Of a stretch of DNA of 6,531 bases, positions 1 to 5,638 are shown piece after piece; position 1 is the stretch's first letter; each line of letters begins with the position of its first letter. Source of the stretch: JACMMS01 sp043758775 (GTDB lineage: Bacteria > Pseudomonadota > Gammaproteobacteria > Burkholderiales > Methylophilaceae); NCBI GenBank assembly GCA_043758775.1, contig JAYVMU010000104.1, forward strand, positions 1-6,531. Direction: 5' to 3'. Position numbers and translations under genes: made by a program. Under the pieces are notes generated by a model, which did not search any database, was not told the origin of the DNA, and was given only the letters and a program-made list of their open reading frames with translations.

Positions 1-421
1 CATTGCCATCATTTAATATAAATGTCGTACCGCCACTCCCGCTAGTGGATACATTACCACCAATGCTACTAGGTGAGTTACCCAGAACCGCTGGTACGAT
101 GTCTTCTCCTGGTTTATAATATTCAACAAACATCAATTTAACTTGAGCGTTAGGCATCACATAGGTAACAGTCCATGTAAAGCCGCTCTCACTTGGTATA
201 AGTTTAGCTGGCTTCCAACCACCAGCCGGTAAGTTAAAAGAATTTTTAGATTCATTAAAGGTGATAAGTAGACCACAGCCAGATTCATTATAAATATAGA
301 CCGATGGTGGTTTATTAGTATAAGCGGGGTTGCCGTCAACACCCGCAGCTTTGAAACTGACTGTACCGCTGGTGCCAACCATCGCTGCGCTTAAATCTAT
401 AGTAGCAACGGGTATACTCAT
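1..421 (-). CDS. Beta-rich candidate spike or receptor-binding protein, 3' end cut by the window edge
   Basis: The frame is open from ATG 421 to the left edge, 140 residues with no stop, so the protein is longer than visible. It begins MSIPVATIDLSAAMVGTSG. It has a beta-sandwich-like body with VYIYNESGCGLLITFNES, LPAGGWKPAKLIP, FTWTVTYVMP and VKLMFVEYYKPGED, then enters a Gly/Ser-rich linker (SSIGGNVSTSGSGG) followed by FILNDGN. The 'lPAg.w....ip' and 'YY.PGE' elements resemble, from memory, structural proteins seen in other phages, but no named family is claimed. A folded N-terminal domain followed by a Gly/Ser linker is typical of spike or fibre proteins attached to a capsid vertex. The start shares ATGA with the stop of the 70-residue gene. 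Confidence 0.7.
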   Translation of the reverse strand, partial: MSIPVATIDLSAAMVGTSGTVSFKAAGVDGNPAYTNKPPSVYIYNESGCGLLITFNESKNSFNLPAGGWKPAKLIPSESGFTWTVTYVMPNAQVKLMFVEYYKPGEDIVPAVLGNSPSSIGGNVSTSGSGGTTFILNDGN

Positions 422-630
422 AAGCGCACCATATCAATAATATGCTGACCGCGCAATTGATGTGCATATTCCGGCCAGCGATAATACGTTAACCAGGATA
501 TATCAGGCACATGACTTTCACACCACGCATAGTCACGCGCCGGTGTGCTCATCAACATAAGCCAACGCGCTACAACTAATGCGGCTAGATACGCTAGCAT
601 CTCAATCAAGGTAACTAGAAGATTGCTCAT
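418..630 (-). CDS. Small membrane protein with polar C-terminal tail, 70 residues
   Basis: Starts MSNLLVTLIEMLAYLAALVV, one span at about 3-27. A Trp/Tyr/His-rich polar tail follows, including DYAWCESHVPDISW and YYRWPEYAHQLRG. I chose ATG 630, which has GAGGAT about 11 bases upstream and overlaps the previous gene by 29 bases. Another ATG at 600 lies 1 base after the previous stop and would give 60 residues, but truncates the span and lacks a site. A reading from further upstream (723) lies deep inside the preceding gene and is not credible. The stop TGA overlaps the next ATG, so the last gene is coupled to it. No family is recognised. It may anchor or chaperone the neighbouring beta-rich protein. 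Confidence 0.55.
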   Translation of the reverse strand: MSNLLVTLIEMLAYLAALVVARWLMLMSTPARDYAWCESHVPDISWLTYYRWPEYAHQLRGQHIIDMVRL

Positions 631-1288
631 GTCCTTTAGTATCCTCATATTGATGTTTGGCAGGCAGCAAAAAGATAACGGAAAAGCCCAGACTATAGCC
701 AACGGTAATTGGTGCGGTACCACCTATCCAATTTACTGATAATGTACCAAGACTTTGTACACCGCTATCAGTTATGGGTGCGGGACATATAACCGTTGGT
801 GTAAGGGTTTGACCGCTAGCCGCATTGATATCACCGAGTGGGACAATATTGCCAGCTGTATCTATGTAACTACATTGCAAATCACCAGCTGCGCCAGCAG
901 TAGTTGGCATAATTGAAAACTGACGTATCATCAAGAAAAAGAATGGTGCATCGGGCCACTTACGTACCGCAATAGCTTTAGCATTAGCAGGCATTACAAT
1001 TGGGAATAATGTTTGCACGCCGTTAGTAATAACACCGCTACTTAATACGGTATAGTCAGCTATTCTATCAATCATATCATTTGACATAATTGTGTTATAG
1101 ACTTGATTAAAATTTTGGTCACGCGACACACTAGGCGCTAGCATACGTCTAGGACGTAAATCTAATGCTTCCAATGGTGCCTCTAGTTGCGCGTCGAGGT
1201 CATTATGTTCTGGCGTTACGTCGACGTGCTGACCACGCGCAACAATGTTACCTTTTAGAATATCAAGATAATCGGCGGCATGACGCAT
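602..1288 (-). CDS. Unknown, probably virion-associated beta-rich protein, 228 residues
   Basis: No family is recognised. The first 50 residues are polar and charged. The middle and C-terminal part is strand-like, with segments such as GVQTLFPIVMPANAKAIAV, APFFFLMIRQFSIMP, NIVPLGDIN, GTLSVNWIGG and ITVGYSLGFSVIFLLP. A charged tail ends SSSYLD. The FFFLMI and FSVIFLLP segments are hydrophobic but too short and strand-like to be firm membrane spans. ATG 1288 follows the transglycosylase stop by 3 bases, with GGAG 8 bases upstream. Bam35-type viruses carry vertex and spike genes after the lyase, so a penton or minor capsid protein is possible, but this rests on position and beta content only. 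Confidence 0.68.
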   Translation of the reverse strand: MRHAADYLDILKGNIVARGQHVDVTPEHNDLDAQLEAPLEALDLRPRRMLAPSVSRDQNFNQVYNTIMSNDMIDRIADYTVLSSGVITNGVQTLFPIVMPANAKAIAVRKWPDAPFFFLMIRQFSIMPTTAGAAGDLQCSYIDTAGNIVPLGDINAASGQTLTPTVICPAPITDSGVQSLGTLSVNWIGGTAPITVGYSLGFSVIFLLPAKHQYEDTKGHEQSSSYLD

Positions 1289-1291
1289 GTT

Positions 1292-1957
1292 TTACGCTCC
1301 TATCACTGGCGCAGCTTTTACCGCTGTTTTAGCGGCATCGGGTGCTACTAACAAAAGTAGGGCAACCAGCACCATACCAACACCAATAGCTACCTTAATG
1401 ATGCGCATCGGGTCTAGCCACGATGAAACACTACCTATCGCACTATTCAATCCACCGCCTGGAGCTAGGGTACTGCCTCCCGGTGTAATAGCAGCACCCG
1501 CACCTATGGCTAGTTGACAAGCGGTATATGCCGCGCTTCCATACGCTTTACTCCAAGCGCAAGGGTCACTAGCAGCTAACGTTGTGCCTTGTATTACTGT
1601 GCCATTAACACTACTGGCTGCGCTGGCTGCGGTGTTAAGATATTGTTTATATTGACCGCCATTAAATGTTGACCACGGCGCAAAATTACCACCATTACTT
1701 ACCGCATAGGCAGCGTTCGCATTAACCTGAGGGTCATACACACTATCGTTATTATATTGTGGATGCGCTTTCCCATAAATTTGCCATAGGCCACGTGAAC
1801 CACTACCATTCGGTGTACCGGCAGCGTTTTCAGGGTTATACGCTTGCGTATTACCATTACTCTCAGCTAAAGCAACTGCAATAGCCGTGATTAACGCTTG
1901 ACCACGAAAGCCAGCGTTATAGGCATATTGCGCTATTTGATTAGCTGAGAGATTCAT
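1292..1957 (-). CDS. Lytic transglycosylase (SLT/lysozyme-like) with C-terminal membrane anchor, 221 residues
   Basis: Cleaves the MurNAc-GlcNAc bond of peptidoglycan. The enzyme domain (about 1-106) shows the SLT/lysozyme signatures: a helix ending in ALAESNGN with the probable catalytic Glu32, SRGLWQIYG (54-62), AHPQYN, DPQVNANAAY (75-84) and FAPWSTFNGGQY (92-103). Residues 107-180 form an Ala/Ser/Gly-rich linker with two Cys (133 and 147) that could pair. WLDPMRIIK then leads into one membrane span (about 189-205), followed by a short Lys-containing tail. There is no N-terminal signal peptide, so delivery depends on the C-terminal anchor. A small transglycosylase held in the virion membrane parallels PRD1 P7 and Bam35 P26, which open the wall locally during DNA entry. 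GAGGG lies 8 bases before the ATG, which abuts the LysM stop. All key residues are present, so it is probably active. Confidence 0.85.
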   Translation of the reverse strand: MNLSANQIAQYAYNAGFRGQALITAIAVALAESNGNTQAYNPENAAGTPNGSGSRGLWQIYGKAHPQYNNDSVYDPQVNANAAYAVSNGGNFAPWSTFNGGQYKQYLNTAASAASSVNGTVIQGTTLAASDPCAWSKAYGSAAYTACQLAIGAGAAITPGGSTLAPGGGLNSAIGSVSSWLDPMRIIKVAIGVGMVLVALLLLVAPDAAKTAVKAAPVIGA

Positions 1958-2677
1958 CTAAGCCACCCTCACTTGTTGACCTGGATAAATCAAATTAGGA
2001 TTACTGATGTTCGGGTTAAGCTGTTCAATGCGTTGCAAACTTAATCCATTTTGTGAAGCTATGCCTGACAAAGTGCCGTAAAGTGACGGCCATTTTGTCA
2101 CAGTAACATAACGCACTGGTGCTTGTGTTGGTTGTGGTATTGGTTGTGGTACTGGTACAGGTGTTGGCTGTAACACTGGACCACCTTGATTAGCGCCGCC
2201 AGTGTTTTGTAATCCGCTAGTTATGTCAGTAATTGATTTACGAATAGCGTTAAGTGTAGTTTGCAATGCTGACTGATTATCACTAGCCGCTTTTTCATCG
2301 GCGGTTTGTTGTGTTTGTAAACCACCTAATTGTGCGTATAATGTCGATAAATCAGGTCCACTACTGCCAGCGCTACCACCGCTCGGAACTAGGCCACTAA
2401 CCGCATACGGTAAGCCAGTGGTAGGGTCAATTGCCAATCCAATACCACTACTGCCATTCCCTGAATTAAGTGGGTCATTAGCAGTACCGCTGCCTGTCGC
2501 AGTGCTAGCACTCTTGCTATTACCAAAGACTCTTGGTACAATCACGGCTAGCACTACGCCAGCAGCAACAACCAGTACCCATGCCCAATTAGGCACACCA
2601 GCAGTTTCGTTCATTAAGAAGCCGCTAGCGCCTTTGTGCGACGCAATTGGTCCAGCGTTAGGCGTTGGTTCACTCAT
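1958..2677 (-). CDS. Membrane-anchored LysM peptidoglycan-binding protein, 239 residues
   Basis: LysM modules bind the GlcNAc-MurNAc glycan of peptidoglycan. Order from the N-terminus: a short polar leader; one membrane span (about 31-47, starting WAWVLVVAAGV and followed by PRVFG); a Ser/Gly-rich linker; an alpha-helical, probably coiled-coil stretch (about 108-155, rich in Gln and Ala with regularly spaced Leu/Ile); a Pro-rich spacer (about 167-189, PVPVPQPIPQP); and a single C-terminal LysM (about 190-239). The LysM shows YGTLSGIASQNGLSLQRIEQ, then LNPNISNPNLIYPGQQVRVA, the usual 'L..iN..i.nPnlI.pGq.l.i' pattern. Arg49 just after the span does not settle topology, but the wall-binding end must face the wall. 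The next gene's ATG follows the TAG stop directly, so the LysM protein and the transglycosylase are probably co-translated and may act together, one gripping and one cutting the wall. Confidence 0.82.
   Translation of the reverse strand: MSEPTPNAGPIASHKGASGFLMNETAGVPNWAWVLVVAAGVVLAVIVPRVFGNSKSASTATGSGTANDPLNSGNGSSGIGLAIDPTTGLPYAVSGLVPSGGSAGSSGPDLSTLYAQLGGLQTQQTADEKAASDNQSALQTTLNAIRKSITDITSGLQNTGGANQGGPVLQPTPVPVPQPIPQPTQAPVRYVTVTKWPSLYGTLSGIASQNGLSLQRIEQLNPNISNPNLIYPGQQVRVA
2127..2170 (-). repeat. Short tandem coding repeat for the Pro-rich spacer
   Basis: On the plus strand GGTTGTGGTATT is followed directly by GGTTGTGGTACT, then by the related GGTACAGGTGTT. These near-identical 12-base units encode the alternating Pro/Gln/Val/Ile stretch before LysM. 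Such repeats can change in number by slippage and would alter the reach of the LysM domain in 4-residue steps. Confidence 0.5.
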
Positions 2678-2678
2678 G

Positions 2679-3380
2679 CTAGCCACCTATCATCCCTTGA
2701 AAAAACGAACCAACTAATTGCCCGCTCATACCACCAGCGGGACAGCGGGTAATGGGACTAGACTGAGCCGAGAAATAACGTGCCCCCACCATATACACAT
2801 CGGCAGCAGTCAATGTACCACCTACTTGTGGTGTCGCCGGACCCGCTGTGAAGCCGTGCCATGCGCAGTTAAGGACGGCATTAGGCGCACCACCTGATGA
2901 CGCCTTCGTAAAAATAGTAGACCATTCCGGCGTCAGCACAGGTGTTAAGGTAGTTGTGACACCGCCAATGGCCCAAAAGCCGAGTTCGTTGACATCGGGT
3001 AAAGCGGGAAACATACCGGGAATAATCGTACCGTTCGTCGCCGCTGCTGCTACAAACTCAGTTTGCGCGGCAAGGGGCATACCCGCAAACTCGAACCCAT
3101 AGACACATGCGCCAGTACTACTTGTTAGGGTAAACAATACCGATGTAATCGCACCAGGATTGCCAACATAAGAGTACAAACTGATAGCGCGTGCAGCGTC
3201 AGAATTATTAGTAACTAATGTCCAGCTAGCCGGTGTTGTAATGACCGGCGACGCACCCGTTGTTGCAACTACCGCTAGCAATAAATTACCGACAGCGGTT
3301 GGTGCATACGTTGGTTGCACACTACCCGGTGATGCAGTACCGCTAGCATTACTTACTGATTGTACTAATGTTGCCCCCAT
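2679..3380 (-). CDS. Beta-rich probable virion surface protein, 233 residues
   Basis: Rich in Thr, Ser, Ala, Gly and Val, with no signal peptide or clear membrane span. Residues about 30-105 show a beta-sandwich pattern: NLLLAVVATTG, then TTPASWTLV, then ISLYSYVGNPGA, then SVLFTLTSSTG and YGFEFAGM. This resembles adhesion or receptor-binding domains found in phage tail and spike proteins, so a capsid-surface or host-binding role is reasonable but unproven. The C-terminus, about 205-233, is Gly/Met-rich and ends MIGG. ATG 3380 lies 3 bases after the previous stop, with GGGGAG about 10 bases upstream, inside the end of the preceding gene. Its last two Gly codons form the ribosome-binding site of the LysM gene. 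Confidence 0.68.
   Translation of the reverse strand: MGATLVQSVSNASGTASPGSVQPTYAPTAVGNLLLAVVATTGASPVITTPASWTLVTNNSDAARAISLYSYVGNPGAITSVLFTLTSSTGACVYGFEFAGMPLAAQTEFVAAAATNGTIIPGMFPALPDVNELGFWAIGGVTTTLTPVLTPEWSTIFTKASSGGAPNAVLNCAWHGFTAGPATPQVGGTLTAADVYMVGARYFSAQSSPITRCPAGGMSGQLVGSFFQGMIGG
2683..2688 (-). promoter_or_regulatory. Ribosome-binding site that sets the start of the LysM gene
   Basis: AGGTGG ends 5 bases before ATG 2677. A possible GTG start at 2686 lies inside this site and would have no site of its own, so ATG 2677 is preferred. The site is made of the last two Gly codons (GGT GGC) of the upstream gene, whose TAG stop lies between site and start. Confidence 0.65.
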
Positions 3381-3383
3381 AAT

Positions 3384-3929
3384 CTAGGCGCTCCCCATAT
3401 TACCAAGTGCGTTAAAGCCACCGATAGAAGCAGCTACGCTTGGGTCAACTTGATAACCAAAGAAATAATCATCACGTGTCAGCACACGTGCCTGCAATGT
3501 GCGTGACAATACCACATATTTACGCACTTGCTGATAGTTTAACAATTGGCGAAACGATGGTGGAAATGCCATTACCTGATAATTGCTGGCTTGACGGGAC
3601 TGATGAAAAAAGCGTGTGCCCGGATAAAAATCATGGGCGCGATAGGTAGGATTCAATGCGTGTAAACCATCATCACCTTGTTGAATGGTGCGCGGTATCG
3701 GCGTGGTAAAACTGTGCTTATCGACAGGTGAATAACTCGGTAAGCTGGGATTATAATCTGGCTCAGTGGCAAACCCGCCCATTAAATTAGAGCCACCACT
3801 GCTATTTTTAGCACCAGCGGTATTGCCAGTACCAACACTAAGACGAGGCTGTGGTCCTGCTACGGGCGCGCTAGAACTGGTCACATATTGCCAGATAGCA
3901 TTATTTAGCAGTGGGTTAGCGTTTGCCAT
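3384..3929 (-). CDS. Unknown phage protein, 181 residues
   Basis: No family is recognised. The first 60 residues are Ser/Gly/Asn/Pro-rich and probably flexible (for example GTGNTAGAKNSSGGSN). The rest is rich in Tyr, Phe, Arg and Gln and looks folded, with a compact block from about residue 118 (AFPPSFRQLLNYQQVRKYV and onward to RDDYFFGYQVDPS). There is no membrane span, Cys or catalytic motif. AAAGGA lies about 10 bases before the ATG at 3929. The gene sits between the coiled-coil gene and a beta-rich gene in a virion block, so a minor structural protein is the likeliest role. The block around FFGYQVDP would be the best query for distant relatives. Confidence 0.65.
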   Translation of the reverse strand: MANANPLLNNAIWQYVTSSSAPVAGPQPRLSVGTGNTAGAKNSSGGSNLMGGFATEPDYNPSLPSYSPVDKHSFTTPIPRTIQQGDDGLHALNPTYRAHDFYPGTRFFHQSRQASNYQVMAFPPSFRQLLNYQQVRKYVVLSRTLQARVLTRDDYFFGYQVDPSVAASIGGFNALGNMGSA

Positions 3930-3960
3930 AGCAGGATTTTCCTTTAGCGTTACTTAGACA

Positions 3961-4269
3961 CTACTCGGCTTTATTGGATTCGTCAGGGATGAAGTAACTT
4001 TTGTTACTTGGTACCTGATTTGTTTCTGCACTAGCTTGATAGGGATTATCACCAGGAGTACGTACCGGTTGTGGCTTACCATCTTGCGCGGCGTTGGCGT
4101 CATGATAATCAAGGCGCTTTTCGATAGCGCCAAGACGTTCTTTAATAGTTTCGATGTTTGCGGCGATGTCTTCACCATTTGACACGTGAGTAGAGGCATG
4201 TTCAATTTGTGCCTGACGCAAACGGTCAACCTGCTCACTAAGTGGCTGGTCGTTAATGTGTTCTGACAT
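3961..4269 (-). CDS. Hydrophilic coiled-coil protein, 102 residues
   Basis: Soluble, strongly charged and without a membrane span or Cys. Residues about 9-55 show heptad-like spacing of Leu/Ile/Val among charged residues (for example EQVDRLRQAQIEH and IETIKERLGAIEKRLDYHD), so it is probably a two-segment coiled coil that oligomerises. The C-terminal half is a disordered Pro/Asn/Ser/Gln-rich tail. The ATG at 4269 follows AAAAGGATGG about 10 bases upstream. A 33-base gap separates it from the previous gene. A scaffold, spacer or membrane-to-capsid linker role would suit its shape, but that is a guess from structure and neighbourhood. An overlapping frame over the same span is rejected because this one has the better site and composition. 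Confidence 0.7.
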   Translation of the reverse strand: MSEHINDQPLSEQVDRLRQAQIEHASTHVSNGEDIAANIETIKERLGAIEKRLDYHDANAAQDGKPQPVRTPGDNPYQASAETNQVPSNKSYFIPDESNKAE

Positions 4270-4302
4270 GTATTATGTACCATCCTTTTGGTTAGGTTAG
4301 AC

Positions 4303-4452
4303 TTAGTGTCCCATCGCAGCTTTTAGACTGCCAGAGAATGCACCGCCCCAGGCAGTGATGATTGCAGCGGTGTTAGGGCTACTAACTACGACTGTAACCG
4401 CGCCAACGCCGACAATAGCAGCAAAGATATCGAAAATGCGCCCTACATTCAT
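4303..4452 (-). CDS. Small membrane protein, 49 residues
   Basis: Starts MNVGRIFDIFAAIVG, with one hydrophobic span at about 9-23. A SSPNTAAIITAWG segment and a short amphipathic C-terminus (AFSGSLKAAMGH) follow. I chose ATG 4452, which has a GGATGG element 6 bases upstream and leaves a 40-base gap after the previous gene. A longer reading starts with TTG at 4503 and adds 17 polar residues with three acidic ones. It would overlap the previous gene by 11 bases and looks less natural as a membrane-protein leader, but cannot be excluded. The protein is probably part of the virion membrane or a lysis accessory. No family is named. Confidence 0.62.
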   Translation of the reverse strand: MNVGRIFDIFAAIVGVGAVTVVVSSPNTAAIITAWGGAFSGSLKAAMGH

Positions 4453-4492
4453 GTTATGCCATCCAATCACGTCAGTATTAAAATCTGACGTT

Positions 4493-4741
4493 TCACATGC
4501 CAACAGCCCTTAGTATGGTTGACCAAGGAATAACTGTTAACACTGTTACTAACGTTGCGAGCATTGCTAGCATGCCAGCTAATGCACTAAAAGGACCACC
4601 AAAAATATCTAACAAAGATAAGCTAAACAAGAAGAGAAAACCGCCGACAAGTATCTTGGTTATTGGCTTATGACCTAGCATAGCATTGGTTACACCAACG
4701 CCAGCGATAACTAAAGCCGAACCAATAATCTCTTTATTCAT
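4493..4741 (-). CDS. Small multi-span membrane protein, 82 residues
   Basis: Three hydrophobic stretches are visible: about residues 5-22, 28-47 and 52-72. Short loops separate them (GHKPITK after the first, DIFGGP after the second). The basic first loop would sit inside, predicting N-out and C-out. The start codon shares ATGA with the stop of the M23-like gene. AGGGA lies 13 bases upstream, which is rather far, so coupling probably drives translation. The size and three spans would suit a class I holin, but such proteins are also common as virion membrane components and nothing in the sequence decides between the two. No family is recognised with certainty. Confidence 0.68.
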   Translation of the reverse strand: MNKEIIGSALVIAGVGVTNAMLGHKPITKILVGGFLFLFSLSLLDIFGGPFSALAGMLAMLATLVTVLTVIPWSTILRAVGM

Positions 4742-5391
4742 AGCGTTGTCGTTTTCCCTAAGTTGATTAAACTATCAATGAAGGACGTAGGGTCAATGCT
4801 ATTCGCAAAGCTGGCACTTGGCTGGGTAAACAAACCAAAGAGCGTGTGCGGTCCGGTACTGTACGGATATTGCGCATTATGTGCGCCGCCACTTAGTTGA
4901 CCACCACTTAACCCGATGTTATCGCCAGGGTTGATGTTCTGACCAACCGTTACAAGTATCTGGTCAAGATGCACATACGCCGCATACAACGTTTGATTAT
5001 TGTAGACAAACTTAACGAGCACTTGACCGCCGATTTGTGGACTATACGTTGTGCTAACGACTTGACCACCAGCTAGCGCGGTAATGGGTGTATGAAACGG
5101 TGTGGCAAAGTCAATGCCGGTGTTCTTTACACCCGTAGCCGCTTGCGCATAGCCCTGGCTAACTGGCGTGTTTAACCACGCTGGTCGCGCTGTTATGAGC
5201 GCATTGGTTGGCGCTTCCACTGGCGGTCTACCGAGTGTGTCGGTACCCCCAACGCTTAGATTACTACCCGCATTTTTTGTCACATCACCGCTAACGACGT
5301 TATTGAGAGTATCAACTAAACTAGTACCCTCAATCGCGCTAATAATTAATATCGCACCAACGCCGAGAATGATAGCAAAAATTGCGGTCAT
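4738..5391 (-). CDS. Membrane-anchored M23 (LytM/lysostaphin-type) peptidase-like protein, probably inactive
   Basis: 217 residues. An N-terminal span (about 3-20) is followed by a polar Gly/Asn/Pro-rich linker and a C-terminal M23-like beta domain (about 78-190). Landmarks visible in order are NTGIDFATP (90-98), an 'A..GG.VV' strand (105-112), LYAAYVHLD (135-143), VGQNINPGDNIGLSGG (149-164) and STGPHTLFGLF (178-188). In M23 enzymes the zinc is bound by the His and Asp of HxxxD and by the second His of HxH. Here the first His is Asn90 and the second His of HxH is Leu184, while Asp94, His141 and His182 remain. Two of three metal ligands are missing, so cleavage of peptidoglycan cross-bridges looks unlikely. 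A wall-binding or structural virion role is more likely. It starts 3 bases after the 32-residue gene with no clear separate ribosome-binding site, and overlaps the next gene by 4 bases (ATGA), so translation is probably coupled on both sides. Confidence 0.72.
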   Translation of the reverse strand: MTAIFAIILGVGAILIISAIEGTSLVDTLNNVVSGDVTKNAGSNLSVGGTDTLGRPPVEAPTNALITARPAWLNTPVSQGYAQAATGVKNTGIDFATPFHTPITALAGGQVVSTTYSPQIGGQVLVKFVYNNQTLYAAYVHLDQILVTVGQNINPGDNIGLSGGQLSGGAHNAQYPYSTGPHTLFGLFTQPSASFANSIDPTSFIDSLINLGKTTTL

Positions 5392-5394
5392 ACC

Positions 5395-5493
5395 TTAGCC
5401 GTTCTTTTTCATCATGCCAAGTACGAGCGGAATTCCCAACCAACCTAGGAGGATACCTCCCACCAACCATAGCATATGTCCCATAGTAGGCAT
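5395..5493 (-). CDS. Small single-span membrane protein, 32 residues
   Basis: A 32-codon gene with ATG at 5493, preceded by AGGAAAG at 5498-5504 with good spacing. The protein starts MPTMGHMLWLVGG, has one span at about residues 8-27 containing two Trp, and ends with a basic tail (KKNG), which would favour a cytoplasm- or interior-facing C-terminus. Its stop TAA lies 3 bases before the next start. The codons continue the local style and the site is good, so it is probably real despite its size. No family is recognised. It is most likely a virion membrane protein like the 36-residue neighbour. Confidence 0.65.
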   Translation of the reverse strand: MPTMGHMLWLVGGILLGWLGIPLVLGMMKKNG

Positions 5494-5508
5494 GTTACTT
5501 TCCTAACT

Positions 5509-5533
5509 AGTTTTAACTAAACTAGTTAAAACT
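5509..5533. repeat. 11-bp inverted repeat (hairpin) at the end of the 36-residue gene
   Basis: AGTTTTAACTA (5509-5519) is the exact reverse complement of TAGTTAAAACT (5523-5533), with a 3-base loop. It therefore folds on either strand, including the minus-strand mRNA. The 8-base palindrome AACTAGTT also occurs twice, at 5505-5512 and 5520-5527, partly making up the hairpin. It spans the stop codon of the 36-residue gene and ends 4 bases before the AGGAAAG site of the next gene. No U tract follows in the transcript direction, so it is not a standard intrinsic terminator. An mRNA-processing or stabilising element, or a protein-binding site, are possible roles. Confidence 0.6.
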
Positions 5534-5636
5534 CAAGATGTCCCTGAAACGCGAACGCGATACCGCCAAGCAATGCGAGTGCGGCAACAAAGATACCGAT
5601 GACGTAGATGTTAGGACCAGCGGTGGAAAAGTCCAT
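5526..5636 (-). CDS. Small single-span membrane protein, 36 residues
   Basis: A 36-codon gene starting with ATG at 5636, 2 bases after the MCP stop, with a perfect GGGAGG site. The protein begins MDFSTAGPNIYVIG, has one hydrophobic span at about residues 9-30 and ends in QGHLEF, so it is almost all membrane segment. Tectiviral virions contain many such tiny proteins in the membrane under the capsid, and position directly after the MCP gene fits that role. No family is recognised and the function is inferred from context. The stop codon lies inside the hairpin at 5509-5533, which may affect the mRNA here. Confidence 0.7.
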   Translation of the reverse strand: MDFSTAGPNIYVIGIFVAALALLGGIAFAFQGHLEF

Positions 5637-5638
5637 GG

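Noticed and set aside
418..723. 101-residue reading of the 70-residue membrane gene
   Set aside because: The extra 31 residues lie inside the preceding 228-residue gene in another frame. Internal starts at 630 or 600 explain the gene better.
3954..4283. 109-residue minus-strand frame overlapping the coiled-coil gene
   Set aside because: Same stretch in a different frame, with Lys/Thr/Leu-rich low-grade composition. The 102-residue frame has the better ribosome-binding site and a clear coiled-coil pattern.
4493..4741. Firm call of holin
   Set aside because: Three membrane spans and small size fit, but virion membrane proteins of such phages look the same, and no endolysin lacking a membrane anchor sits beside it.
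4738..5391. Active M23 endopeptidase
   Set aside because: Two of the three expected zinc ligands are replaced (Asn90, Leu184), so activity should not be assumed.
545..5398. Several plus-strand open frames of 60-100 codons
   Set aside because: All lie opposite convincing minus-strand genes, have no consistent ribosome-binding sites and look like reverse-strand shadows of Ala/Gly/Thr-rich coding sequence.
5509..5533. Intrinsic transcription terminator
   Set aside because: The stem is AT-rich, no U tract follows on the minus-strand transcript, and tightly packed genes continue downstream.
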